The notes under the pieces: model-generated
Told to the model about the DNA's origin: nothing
Seen by the model: only the letters and a program-made list of their open reading frames with translations
The model's database searches: none
Source: Gordius sp. MW1
Lineage: Eukaryota > Nematomorpha > Gordioida > Gordea > Gordiidae
Assembly: GCA_964036665.1 (NCBI GenBank)
Contig: OZ038531.1
Location: 10,168,168 to 10,232,167 of the forward strand
Direction of reading: 5' to 3'
DNA length: 64,000 bases
Shown here: piece by piece, positions 44,680-56,252 of the stretch
How positions within the stretch are numbered: the stretch's first letter is position 1
Layout of the letters: each line of letters begins with the position of its first letter
Position numbers and translations under genes: made by a program

Positions 44680-46985
44680 GTTTCTATAATTATATTGAAA
44701 AAAAGGACTTAGAGCCCTTGATTCAATCCAATTTCAACCAGAAAAGGCTTAGAGTCCCAGCTGTCGTTCTAACGCACGAATTTGAGTCTTCGTTGAAAAT
44801 ATATTTTGTTCTCTAACATCATTGCAATAAATTGTGAAGGACCCAAACACATGTTGATTTCTTAAACTTTCCCTTTGTCCATCATTTGTCTTAGTGCGAA
44901 GATTGGGTCGATTGTGGATTTGCCTGTCACTGATTCAAATTCGTTAGCCGATATTTCCACCTCATTTTTCAAGCTTGTTACTAAGATCCTTTCTAAAAGT
45001 TTTAAGGAGTGGGAAGTTAGCTTGATACCTTTATAATTGTCACACTTTGAAGGTCTCCTTTGCCTTTGAATAAGATAATCGCTCTTGCTCTCCATTGATA
45101 AAAATGTCGCTCTTGTACCAACGTCAGTTCGAAATCCCATCTTCTTGGCATCCGACCCATGCTTCCATAGGAATTAAATCTATGATATTAGCTATTCCTT
45201 TCTGCATCTTATTCAATTGTGTCCTAACTTTGTCCTATGAAAGAGTTCGGCATACTTATTTTCATATCTTTAAAAGGAATAAGATATGAATAAAAATGAT
45301 TTGAAGGAAGGGGGAATTATCATGGCTTGAATTGGGAGAAATATTGGGCCCTAAGAGAATAAACTATATTGGGCCGTAAAGGGATAAACCTTGTCCCCCC
45401 CAAAGGGGGACTCACATTTAATTCTTTCTTTAGGTCCTTTATATATTTTATTTATCTCCAAGAATAAATTAATTAATTAATCAAATCAAGCAACTGTCGA
45501 GTATGTAAAAATCAATGATCCGTATTGATAGAAATAACAAATACGTATAAGCGCGTCGGGGGGGGGATAACACACGCGTACTAGAAATTAAATGTAAAGG
45601 AATAAAGTTCTATGTATATATTCAGTACACAGATGTTACAATCAATTAACCTTTTGTGTCAGGGGGCATGGGGGAAAGAAAAAGTAACATACGTACCACG
45701 TATAGTGAGCGGCGGCGTTTCTTTTTATAAAAGAACATGGGGGGGGGGGGGGGGGGAAGATATCCTCGTATCCCCGGATACGATACTTATGTTTGACTCA
45801 ACATCGTGAAGAGAATCTTTGTCATTTGCGATATAAGTTCCTTAGAAAATCTTTTCGTCTTTCCATCACCTACTTCGGTTTAAATATGGTTTGACCCTTC
45901 TCGTTTTTGTCTATTTTACGGAATTCTCATCGCGACCATTCTTCTCCCTTACCTTGGCTAATTTGCAGATAAGCTTGTCTCCCCTTTATGCTCCAGATTG
46001 TTTGCCATCTGGTGTACGCACCATTTTTCGCTATTGCAACGGCCTTCTCATGGCTCTTGCTTCCTTCTTGTTACTCCTTCAACCTTTTTGATTTATTCCA
46101 CCATCTATATAGAATTTTCTTTGATTCGATAAATACCAATTGATTATTCCACCATAGTTACCTATTCAAAAGCCTTCTTTGACCTACCCTAAAATTTGTA
46201 TCGCCATTCCTTTATGTCCACAATTAGCGTCTCCCAATCGTCGTCTAAGTTAGGTTCCAACTTCCTGTCCAGGAATGTATATGATGAGAATGGTGATTAT
46301 AATAAAAGGCAAAATTAAAAGAAAGCTTAATTTAGCTTGGTAGTAAATTAATAAAACAAGTTTTCTTTCCAATAATTAGTTTCGAATGACCCAAAAGTGT
46401 GAAGACTTTCTAATGATATTTATTGTTCGTCGGTAGCATTTCGTATCACATTCGGGTTCATAAATCTTTCGTCTTTCTGGAAATACTTTTCTTTTAAAAT
46501 CAATAACAAGTGGACGGGCAATTTCTTCTCCACCCTTGATTCTCCATAAACCCTTAACTGTATAAGCATATAGTTATTTTATATCAACTAAATTGCTTTT
46601 CACCTCTATAAATCACAATCTTCGCGTTCCTGAAAATAAGTGTTAACAATGGTCACGTCGTATGCTTCGATACTTGGCGCTTTCCCTTCAACGTGCCCAC
46701 ATTTCAGCATGTTATTCGTATTATATACACAACTAAATTACGCAAATGTTTTCGTTGTGCAGGCGGTAACCCAAGTGAATTTTTCACATTGCACGGCGGG
46801 ATATTCAGTGCGCATGGTTTGTGGAGGCTTTAACTTTTCTTGTAAAGTTTTATTTGAGGCTTTCATAATTTTGGAGTGGGCAGCCGGTTGCCTAACTGGC
46901 GCTAATTCTTCGCTTTTTGCACACCACCTTGCGTCCCTCGTAGGTAGTGTTGATAAACATATGAATATTATTTGTATTTGCTAGC
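44680..46985 (-). pseudogene. RTE-type LINE, copy A, broken
   Basis: The - strand carries decayed pieces of an RTE-type (craniofacial development protein 2-like) retrotransposon. The endonuclease N-terminal region lies near 46985-46450. Reverse transcriptase NYKGIKLTSHSLKLLERILV and STIDPIFALRQMMDKG lies at about 45060-44870. It matches copy B in the same order, with frameshifts and stops throughout. A 523-bp insertion splits it at 45260-45782. No intact frame, so presumed dead. Confidence 0.75.
45260..45782. mobile_element. 523-bp insertion in LINE copy A with 8-bp target duplication
   Basis: ATACTTAT occurs at 45252-45259 and again at 45783-45790, and the flanks join to match the uninterrupted copy B (near 50350-50390). 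The inserted DNA starts TTTCATATCTTTAAAAGG, contains a 15+ bp G-run and ends GTATCCCCGGATACG. Ordinary terminal inverted repeats are not obvious, so its class is unknown. Confidence 0.8.
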
Positions 46986-47022
46986 ATCATTTTTACGTAT
47001 CTTATAATATTAAAATCTATTG

Positions 47023-49306
47023 CAGGGGTCGGCAACCTGTTTGTCCTTAAGGGCGCAATACTAAATTTAAAAATCACCGAGGGCGCATATTTTACAGATA
47101 ATCATAGGCATTAAAAAAACAGATTTTTTATAACTTTATTTTGTTGGTGTCATACATAATGATACATATAATTCAGTGTGAAACTTGGGTGTCCATATGT
47201 CCATATTTTCAGCTAATTTCTTATAATTGGGGATATATTTAGAGTTCCCGGTCCTTAAACCTAAATGTGAGTCAGTAAGCTTTGTTCGGTCGCAATTGTA
47301 TGTTGATTAATTTTCAGCGCACATTTCCTTAAAATAGGATACTTATTTTCATCGACTAAGTTCCAAAACGTTTTATCATTACTATGCGCTTTTAAAATAA
47401 TATCACTTTGCAAGTTTATTATTTCTGATTTTAGGTCTTCGATAATATGAAGCTTGAAATACACTGAAACTATTTCAAGGACATCATCTTCAGTAACATT
47501 GAATGGATTTATGAAAAATCTTAGAACGGGTTCTAATGCTGCAAAATCTTTAAATCTAGAAGAAAAATTTCTAAATGTGATGTAGCAGTAAAATTTTCAT
47601 TATTCAAATTTAAACTCTCAACAGTATATTTTATATTTGGGGATGGTGGTAATGATTTTTTCAATTGATGGGATTTCAACAACATTAACTTGCATTTGAA
47701 TGCATTTACTGCATTAATCATGTCAGCGCTATGCTGATTTTTCCCTTGTATTTTTAAATTTAATTCATTCAACTTTGCCGTTATATCTGTGAGAAATCCG
47801 AGGTCGATTAGCCAATCCCTATTTTCTAATTGCTCGAATTCGCCTCTTGATGCAATAAATTCCTTTATTTGTGGCCAAAGCATGATAAACCGCTCAAGTA
47901 TTTTACCTCTGCTCAGCCACATCACTTCAGTATGTAAAAGAAGATCTGTGAACTGAACGTCCTCATCTTCTAAAAGTAATTTAAACAATCTGTGTTGCAT
48001 AGATCCCGATCTTATGGAATTAATAATTTTTGTTACGATGGTAAATACGTGTTGAAAACTGATTGTTTTGCGCATAACATTTCCTGATGTATGAGGCAAT
48101 GATAAGAAATAAATTTCGGGAATAAGGAATTCTGTCTACATATGTGTCGTATATACGTAAAAGAAGAATAGTTAAATGTAGAATAACTTTTATTTGTATA
48201 TCATTTGCTACAGATTATATTATTGCTATAATTATATATTTTAATATTGTAAGCCAAATCCGATTGATATTATGGAGCATAGAGAAATAATAATAAGGCA
48301 ATAAATCCTTTTTTCTTACCAGTCATCGCTGGTGCCCCGTCTATTGTAATTGACGATAACTTTTGTACAGGTAATTTTACATCTGTTATATACTTTTTAA
48401 AAGTAGAAAAGATATCTTCTCCTCTGGTGCTTCCCTTTAATGGCAGAACTTTAAAGAATTCTTCTTTTGTCGTAAAATCAGAAATACCATCTTCACGCAA
48501 ATTGCTAATTGTGATATATTTGTCACGTCTGTCGATTCATCCATCTATAGCGAAAATAAAATACAATTTTCCATATCATTTGCTAATTCTGCCTCCAAAT
48601 TCTCCGCAATTACTTCAATTCTTCTAGTAACAGTTCTTACTGATAATTGCAACGTGTTTATAGCTGAAACTATTTCCTTTTTATTTTTAAATTCTTCAAA
48701 AAGTGAATCAGCAGCTTCTAACATGGCTTCTTTCGCCAATTCTCCATCTGTAAATGGTTTTTTATTCTTAGGTAGCAAATGCGATATTTTATATGACGCG
48801 ATCGTTGCTGCTTTATGTTGTTGCAGTGGTTTAGTAATTGCTGGTTAGTTCTTGAAGATTTTAAAGAAATAATTTTTTTTTTCTTCTAAATTTAGAGTTC
48901 ATTGGATAGTCACTATCAAAATTTGTATGAACGGTCTTAAAATGTCGTTCAATATTACTTTTCTTGGGAATCGCAACACTATTACTACACAACAAACAAA
49001 TACACTTCCCTTTGTAATCAACGAAACAATATAGATGTTCCCATTCATCGTTAAAATAATATGTTCTTTTTCTTTTACATTTATCCATGAAGGGTTTTGA
49101 AAGAAAAGAATTATTTCGGATTACTTGGTAGTTTTAAATGCACGGTCTACGCGTGGTCTATTCAAAATACGATCACACACTAACAAAAAATACATGCGTG
49201 TTATTAGATACGCTCATATCATACATTTACATTAGTCCAGCGAGGGCGCATTAAAAATCGATCGCAGGCGCCATGGCGCCAGCGGGCGCCGCGTTGCCTA
49301 CCCTTG
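47023..49306 (-). mobile_element. hAT transposon with perfect 8-bp target duplication
   Basis: Ends CAGGGGTCGGCAACC and (inverted) CAAGGGTAGGCAACGC are classical hAT termini. ATCTATTG flanks both sides (47015-47022 and 49307-49314). The 2284-bp element encodes a GTF2IRD2/ZBED-type hAT transposase on the - strand, now broken. The intact duplication with a decayed gene suggests moderate age. Confidence 0.9.
47261..49088 (-). pseudogene. Broken hAT transposase (GTF2IRD2/ZBED-like)
   Basis: In order on the - strand: a BED-type zinc finger with CICLLCSNS and HFKTVH (49088-48861); KPFTDGELAKEAMLEAADSL (48778-48545); SSITIDGAPAMTGKKKGF (48500-48270); VMWLSRGKILERFIMLWPQI (48099-47533); and the C-terminal dimerisation region ending in a YPILRKCALKI-type segment (47464-47261). 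The pieces lie in different frames with stops. The stretch at 48100-48270 lacks the expected coding sequence. A catalytically active product is unlikely. Confidence 0.85.
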
Positions 49307-49314
49307 ATCTATTG

Positions 49315-49719
49315 TCTCGCTAAAACCAGATTATTTATTGTGTTTGATCTATTACTGTCTTTGCTCCCTTACCCAATTGCTCACTTTGCTTTATTCTTTT
49401 GTTTGTCTCCTTTTTTCTGAAGATGGGCTTCTGCAAGCCGAATATCGAGTTTCATCTCTCTCTATTCATCTTTTGATGCGGAAAAACCGTGAAAAATTTA
49501 GGTATCGTCTTTGAAAACTGATCTGAGATCGAGACGAGAATTTTTATGTCGAGACCAGACAATACGAGATTTTTCGGTGAGATCTCGGCTTTTTATTGAT
49601 CATTCGATTTACTAAATTATTGTGTATTTTAATTTAATGATTGGAGTATTTGATATTAAAATAATGCTATATTCAAAATTACATACATACACCATGGCGA
49701 TGGCATTTGAATGTCTCTC
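49315..49719. other. Spacer with GAGACGAGATC-rich patch
   Basis: The patch at about 49525-49600 (GATCGAGACGAGAA, CGAGACCAGAC, GAGATCTCGG) resembles, in inverted orientation, the patch at 55445-55570 beyond the other side of LINE copy B. It may be the left end of an element that contained the LINE. Confidence 0.4.
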
Positions 49720-52086
49720 GTTATCGTGTCTATAATATTAATAAAAAAGAAAGCAGATCCTTGATGTAATCCAATTTTAACCCGTAAAGGTTTAGAGTCT
49801 CCAACTGTCGTCGAGGCTTCATAAATATTTATCATAAGCCGTATATATGCGTCAGGGAATATTTTGTTTTCTTAGGCACCACCATATAAAATCGCAGGGA
49901 ACCGTGTCAGAAGCTTTTTCCAAGTTGATAAAGACAATATTTAGGTCTTTCCCTTTTCACCATATTTATCCATCATATGTCTTAGTGCGGAGATTGGGTC
50001 GATTGTGGATTTGCCGGTCACAAATTCGAATTGGTTAGCCAATATTTCCACCTCTTCCTTCAGCCTTGTTACGAAGATCCTTTACATAAGCTTCAGGAGT
50101 GGCAAGTTAGCTTGATGCCTTTGTAATTACCACAGTCCTCAGGGTCTTCTATGCCTTTAAATAAGGGTATATCGTGCTTGCTCTCCATTAATCAGGAATT
50201 CACTATTCAACTAATATTTTCTAATATCTTATTTTCATAGATGTCGTCATGGTGGTGACTCCTTCTTCACGACAAGCAATGCTTTATAAGTATTCCATCT
50301 GGACCATTTGCTTTACCTTTTAGCATCTTGTTCATTTATGTCCTGATCGCCCTGAAAGAGTGGACCATACATATGTTTGACTCAATATCGGAAAGGGAAT
50401 CTTTGCCATTTGCAATATTCATAAGTTCATTGAGATATCCCTTCTACCATTCCATCACTCCCTTAGCTTGAATTATGTGTGACCCTTCTCGTTTTTGACT
50501 ATTTTAAGAACTCTGACATGACGACTTTTTTTCTGCCTTATCTGGGCCTATTTGCACATATGCCTATCGCCCCCTTTATGATCCAGTTTGTTTGCCATCT
50601 CGGTGTACGTGGCTTCTTCGCTATTACAACGGCCTTTTTTGAGGCTTTCTTTGCGTCCCTATACTCTTGATAATCCTCCGACTTTTTTGATTTATGTCAC
50701 CGTCTATATAGCTTTTTCTTTCTTTCGGTAAAATCCCTAACCGATTGATCCCACCACCATAGTTACCTATTCATAGCTTTGCCTCCTTTGGTCTGTCCTG
50801 GGACATGGATCGCTTTTTCCTTTATGTCCTTGGTTAGCGTCTCTCAATCGTCGTCTACGTTTCTTTGCACCCAAGAGTAAGGAGGCTTTTGATGGTATTC
50901 TCCGTTCGTCGACATATCGTTTGGCCTTTCGTTGCGAATTCGAGGTTCATAGCAGAGGTCAAATTTGTTTAAAATTTTATGCCCGAACCCAGCCCGGTTC
51001 AATTTTTGACCTCATTGCTCGCCCGAGCCCGTCCGAACCCTTCTAGGTGTCCGCCCGGGCCCGCCCGAAACATTAAAGCTGCCCGACATGCCCGGCCCGA
51101 AATATTAAATTTGCCTGTTAGGCCCGAAATTTTGCGATCTCAAATTTTTTCAAACACTATTAAAAAATAAGCATTAAATTAATGGCATATTGGATAAAAT
51201 AAGCCCATGAAAAATTTTATGTAGCAATTTTTTAATTAAGTTTAAAGTATACATATTTTATAAATAATCTTACAATAAACAAAATTATACTCCCCTTTTG
51301 GGTTAACCCGTTTAAGCCCCTACCCTATAAATAAACTTCTTAATGAATAAAATTACTTAAATTAGTCAATCTGTGCTCTTAGAACTTACTTTTTTAATAA
51401 AAAAAAACAATAATTTATCAATAGGATTTAAAAGTAATTAATGGAAATTTTTTTTAATTTAAAGCAAAAAAGGAAAGGTATAAAATTTATTATTATAAAA
51501 ATAAGTAATAGCTTAGCGATAGCAACGAGTGATGAGGGAATAGTAAAGGCGAATTGAGGAAGCTTTGTTAAACCAAATAAGATTTGTTAAAAATATTAAA
51601 TGATATTAGAATGAAATTTAACACTTCATTAGTTGTTAAATTGCTAACTTTAGCATTGCTAACTATGTGCTATGCTCGAGCACGAACACTAGCTGTGTAA
51701 CATGCTAGTTTAGCACAATGAGTGCTAGCTGTTCGGTGCAATAGTTTTAACAGTAGCACGTAAAAATGCTCGTGAGGTTAGTCGAAACAGCCAAATCTGT
51801 TAAAAAATTTAGCAGGAGCTCGAGCAGTAAATTCGAGCAGATAGTAGATTGAATTGCTATTTGTTAAAATTTAGTAACTCACAATATTTGCTCATGGTAT
51901 ATTATAAAGTTAATATATTATAGTTTTATAAGAAATTAAGCATGTTGAGCATAAAATGATGGATTGCACGATAATAAGATAGGATTGTATATTTGATTTT
52001 TTACCTGACATGTAATTATTAACATTTTGAGTTTTTAGGTATAAATATTTTATACAGGTGGTTAAATAAATATATATGAGGTAAAT

Positions 52087-52690
52087 GTCATAATCTATGT
52101 TTATGATGCGATTTAAATTTTTTTTTCAAATTGTGACTCACTAAGAGTTTAAAAATTGTTTTTCACCTTTGAAATCAAGATTTTTGAAAGTTTAGCGGTC
52201 GCCCAGGTGACAAATGTCATAATCTATGTTTATGATGCGATTTAAAATTTTTCCAAATTGTGACTCACTAGGAGCTTAAAAAATGTTTTTCACCTTTGAA
52301 ATCAAGATTTTTGAAAGTTTAGCGGTCGCCCAGGTGACAAATGTCATAATCTATGTTTATGATGCGATTTAAATTTTTTTTTCAAATTGTGACTCACTAG
52401 GAGCTTAAAAAATGTTTTTCACCTTTGAAATCAAGATTTTTGAAAGTTTAGCGGTCGTCCAGGTGACAAATGTCATAATCTATATTTATGATGCGATTTA
52501 AATTTTTTTCAAATTGAGACTCACTAGGAGCTTAAAAAATGTTTTTCACCTTTGAAATCAAGATTTTTAAAAGTTTAGCTGTCCCCCAGGTGACAAATGT
52601 CATAGTCTTCATTTATGATGCGATTTAAATTTTTTTTTCAAATTGTGACTCACTGAGAGCTTAAAAAATGTTTTTTATCTTTAAATTTAA
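52087..52690. repeat. 128-bp tandem repeats, left arm of foldback
   Basis: GTCATAATCTATG-type landmarks at about 52087, 52216, 52343, 52472 and 52599 give spacings of 127-129 bp. The unit includes TATGATGCGATTTAAA, TTGTGACTCACTAGGAGC and TTTAGCGGTCGCCCAGGTG. Confidence 0.9.
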
Positions 52691-52707
52691 GATTTTAACA
52701 GTTTGCC

Positions 52708-52850
52708 GCAGGGGTTTGTCCCGAACCCCTGAACCCGAACCGGGTAAAACCCGATGTTTTACGGAACCCGAACCCATTTTAAAAATACCCTTAAAACCCG
52801 AACCCAAACCCGATGAATACAAAAAATGGTTCGGGTTCGGGTTTTTAGTT
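52708..52850. repeat. ACCCGAACCCG-rich patch in foldback centre
   Basis: CAGGGGTTTGTCCCGAACCC, then repeated ACCCGAACCC, turning to GGTTCGGGTTCGGGTTTTTA. It is an inverted-repeat GC-rich block about 140 bp long inside AT-rich DNA and may be a further small insertion with hAT-like CAGGGG end. Confidence 0.5.
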
Positions 52851-53144
52851 AATTGAATAACTCAGTTTTCTAAGTGAACGGATGTTTTCCATGGCCGGAA
52901 ATTTTCTAACTGCGAGGCGTAATAGGTTATCACCTACTGCCATTCGTGATATGATGTGCCTGAAATCATGGCGAAATATAAATTTTACAGCCTAAATATT
53001 TTATAATTTCATCTATTATATATTTATCATTGATTTTATAAATTTATTATTTGACTTAATAATATTTGTAAATATTATATCCATGACGATTTTTAGTATT
53101 ATTTTTGCCATCTATAAGTAAAAATTAAAACATTTTAAATCGTA

Positions 53145-53660
53145 CCTGGGCGACCGCTAAACTTTCAAAAATCTTAATTTCATAGGTGAAAAACATTTTT
53201 TAAGCTCTTAGTGAGTCACAATTTGAAAAAAAAATTAAATCGCATCATAAACATAGATTATGACATTTTTCACCTGGGCGACCGCTAAACTTTCAAAAAT
53301 CTTAATTTCAAAGGTGAAAAACATTTTTTAAGCTCCTAGTGAGTATCAATTTGAAAAAAAATTTAAATTGCATCATAAACATAGATTATGACATTTGTCA
53401 CCTGGGCGACCGCTAAACTTTCAAAAATCTTAATTTCAAGGGTGAACAACATTTTTTAAGCTCCTAGTGAGTATCAATTTGAAAAAATAATTTAAATCGC
53501 ATCATAAACATAGATTATGACATTGGTCACCTGGGCGACCGCTAAACTTTCAAAAATCTTAATTTCAAAGGTGAACAACATTTTTCAAGCGCTTAGTGAG
53601 TCACAATTTGAAAAAAAAATTTAAATCGCATCATAAACATAGATTATGACATTTACCTCA
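53145..53660. repeat. 128-bp tandem repeats, right arm of foldback
   Basis: Inverted copies of the left-arm unit: CACCTGGGCGACCGCTAAAC at four positions roughly 128 bp apart. Copies differ from the left arm by small substitutions, so the arms have diverged slightly. Confidence 0.9.
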
Positions 53661-55444
53661 TATATATTTATTTAACCACCTGTATAAAATATTTATACCT
53701 AAAAACTCAAAATGTTAATAATTACATGTCAGGTAAAAAATCAAATATACAATCCTATCTTATTATCGTGCAATCCATCATTTTATACTCAACATGCTTA
53801 ATTTCTTATAAAACTATAATATATTAACTTTATAATATACCATGAGCAAATATTGTGAGTTACTAAATTTTAACAAATAGCAATTCAATCTACTATCTGC
53901 TCGAATTTACTGCTCGAGCGTTTGCTAAATTTTTTAACAGATTTGGCTGTTTCGACTAACCTCACGAGCATTTTTGCGTGCTACTGTTAAAACTATTGCA
54001 CCGAACAGCTAGCACTCATTGTGCTAAACTAGCATGTTACACAGCTAGTGTTCGTGCTCGCGTTTTTAGTTGAAGCTGCTTAGCAATTTAACAACATACT
54101 TGCATACGTCAATTTGGGCATGACGCTTTTGTATTACACATGTGTACTAACAATGAAAGGGCTACATAAATATAAATATTTGAATCCTTTCCATGAGCGT
54201 AGATGGAAGAGTGTTCGGGCAAAAATTATAGAAATAACTTGGGGACGGATGGCAAAATCAAGTTTCTTAACTCTTTTAGCATTTTCATATACAATCAAAT
54301 AAAAAGTAACAAAATAATACATTATCTAAAAAATTTCATTAAGCCCGAAATGCCCAAATCCTATCATTTTGCCCGCCCGGGCCCGTCCAAAAATAAAAAT
54401 TTAGGAATGGGGCGGGCAGGTTTGGGGAGCGGGCCGGGCAATCTGTCTCTGGGATAGATCTTTCTTCTTTCTGGAAATATTCTTCTGTCAAGACCCATAA
54501 CAAGAGGACGATGTTGCCTGGCGATTCCCGGTATTACTTGCAATTCTTGATACTCCATAAATCCTTTCGCCGTATGAGCAGATAGTCAATTCGACTAAAA
54601 TGCTTCCCACATCTATAAATCACAATATGATCTTCGACCGCCATGTCGTATGCATGGAGAAGTTTTTCTTCCCCTTCTTAGTTCTTAAGACCATGCCCAT
54701 AGCCTCCATGATTGCGTTCATACCCGAGGCGATCTTTCCCTACGTGAGCGTTGAAATCTGCCGCAATAATTAGCATTTCTTCCCGTCCTATTCCTTGTAT
54801 TTCCTTTTCCAATGAATCGAATAAAATGTCTTTCTCTAATTCCACACACCCAATTAGGGCAGCATACGCGCAAATAACGAGGCCCCCTTGATCTGCAATC
54901 TTCACCCACATTAGCCTGTCTGAACAACGCTTGACTTCCATCACCTTGCCCTTGAACGATTCGCTTAGAACTATATCGACCCCGTTTCTACGATTTGGTG
55001 AACCACTGTAGAATAGTTTGTTTACCTAAATCCCGAGCTTTGGTTCCGTTCCACCTCATCTCATGTAGGCAGGCGATGTGTACCTTTCTTCTTTTTAGCA
55101 GTTGTGCGACCTCAATGCTCTTCCCCGTCAACGTTCCCACATTCCAGCACGTTATTCGCATTCTTTTCACAACTAATTTCCTTGACCGCCTTCGTTGTGA
55201 GTTGGGCAGTAACCCTAGTGTATTTTTCACATTGCACGGGCGGGGTATGCAGTGCGCGTCGTTTGTGGAGGACGCCCTAGCTTTCTCTTGTAAAATTTAG
55301 TTTGAAACTATCATGATTTTGGAGTTGGTTTTTATAGCCGGTTTCTGACCTGACGCCAACCTTCCACTTGCAGACATACTTGGGACCGTCGTTAATATTT
55401 TTAATAAAAGAGCAGAAATTTACATTTAGTATAATTTTTTTAAA

Positions 55445-55570
55445 ATCCGAGACAAGTCGAGAATTCTCGTCAAAACCGCTATTTTTCTAGACCCAGACGA
55501 GATCGAGATTTCTTTAATCGCACCCGAGACGATATTTTGCTTTCGAGACCGAGACGAGATCGAAACACTA
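55445..55570. repeat. GAGACGAGATC-rich patch, right side of LINE copy B
   Basis: GACGAGATCGAGATTTC and CGAGACCGAGACGAGATCGA repeats. Counterpart of the patch at 49525-49600 in opposite orientation, so the two may be ends of one element. Confidence 0.45.
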
Positions 55571-55651
55571 CTCCATTTATCAATCGCCTATTACCACTTA
55601 TAAACATAATTACAAAGGATTGACATTAAATAACTTCATTAAATCCTTATA

Positions 55652-56252
55652 AGAGCCCTGCAAAATCAATTTTCTTTAGCCCGATATGCTTTTTAAATTT
55701 TAGGTCCGAGCCCGGCACCGATTCTTTTAATAAAAGTTTTTAGGCAAATTTTACACTTGAAAATTATTTTACAATATAAATAATATAAAATTAAAATGAA
55801 TTTGTGTTAATTCATTATTTAAAACAAGGATAAGTTTGGACTTTACAATTAATAATGTTAACGTAATAAATTAATATAAAAAATTAATCTTTGTTAATTA
55901 AAATAATCATCTGATAATTTTACTACTTTTATTTTAAAATTTTAATTTAGCCACTATGTTTGTATTTCAATACTAGAAAAAATTTTACCGTTTTAATCAA
56001 AAAAAATGACAAGGGGGAGGGGCTGGAGATCGAAAGCCATATTATTTAAGTTGTACAAATACTTATTATATTGAGTTGGTTTCATTTAAATTATATTTTA
56101 TAAGTGTTGTTGGCTAAATTTTAATTTGGGCCTTAGGTCTGGCTTTCCCATCAGGCCCAACCCGAGCATGAGGGGCGAAATTTTTATTAAATTTTGTCCG
56201 AACCCGGCCCGAAACTGTTGAGCCGGAGTTTCGGGCGGTCCGTGCAGGGCTC
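55652..56252. mobile_element. hAT-like MITE with GAGCCCTGCA ends
   Basis: GAGCCCTGCA at 55653-55662 and its perfect inverse TGCAGGGCTC at 56243-56252 enclose about 600 bp of AT-rich DNA with GCCCG-rich subterminal patches (55681-55712 and 56150-56240). No matching target duplication was found. It lies about 390 bp downstream of the receptor gene's stop codon. Confidence 0.6.

Larger units (their letters stand above)
51632..54095. mobile_element. Foldback-type element, 2.46 kb, arms of about 1 kb
   Basis: Left 51632-52700 and right about 53145-54095 are inverted copies. Both outer tips read GTTGTTAAATTGCTAA, both contain CACGAACACTAGCTGTGTAA and CTGACATGTAATTATTAACA, and the inner part of each arm is an array of about 128-bp repeats. 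The middle (about 52700-53140) is unique and includes a GCCCG patch. Long inverted arms built from tandem repeats recall Drosophila Foldback elements. Flanks ACTTCATTA and ACTTGCATA may be a decayed target duplication. No transposase. Confidence 0.82.
50953..54450. mobile_element. Element with GCCCG-rich ends inserted in LINE copy B
   Basis: The left end is CAGAGGTCAAATTTG followed by GCCCGAACCCAGCCCGG; the right end is GGGCCGGGCAATCTGTCTCT, inverted to AGAGACAGATTGCCCGG. Short imperfect hAT-like ends (CAGAG) with GCCCG-rich subterminal sequence. Flanks GTTCATAG and TGGGATAG share only ATAG, so the target duplication is uncertain. It carries no gene and is itself filled by the foldback element. 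Confidence 0.6.
49720..55390 (-). pseudogene. RTE-type LINE, copy B, broken and split by a 3.5-kb insertion
   Basis: Endonuclease on the - strand: MRITCWNVGTLTGKSIEVAQ and LHEMRWNGTKARDLG (55230-54988), then ADFNAHVGKDRLGYERNHGG (54944-54678). After an insertion (about 50953-54450) the homology resumes at 50950 and continues into the reverse transcriptase region (about 50160-49860). Comparison with copy A gives the empty site (GGTTCATAAATC near 46460). Frameshifts and stops make it non-functional. Confidence 0.82.

Noticed and set aside
45095..46984. Several + strand open frames of 60-115 codons
   Set aside because: They are antisense to a broken RTE-type LINE whose coding strand is -. No independent homology.
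55652..56252. Target-site duplication for the GAGCCCTGCA-ended element
   Set aside because: Flanking 8-mers do not match under any of the end placements I tried, so the duplication is lost or the true ends differ.
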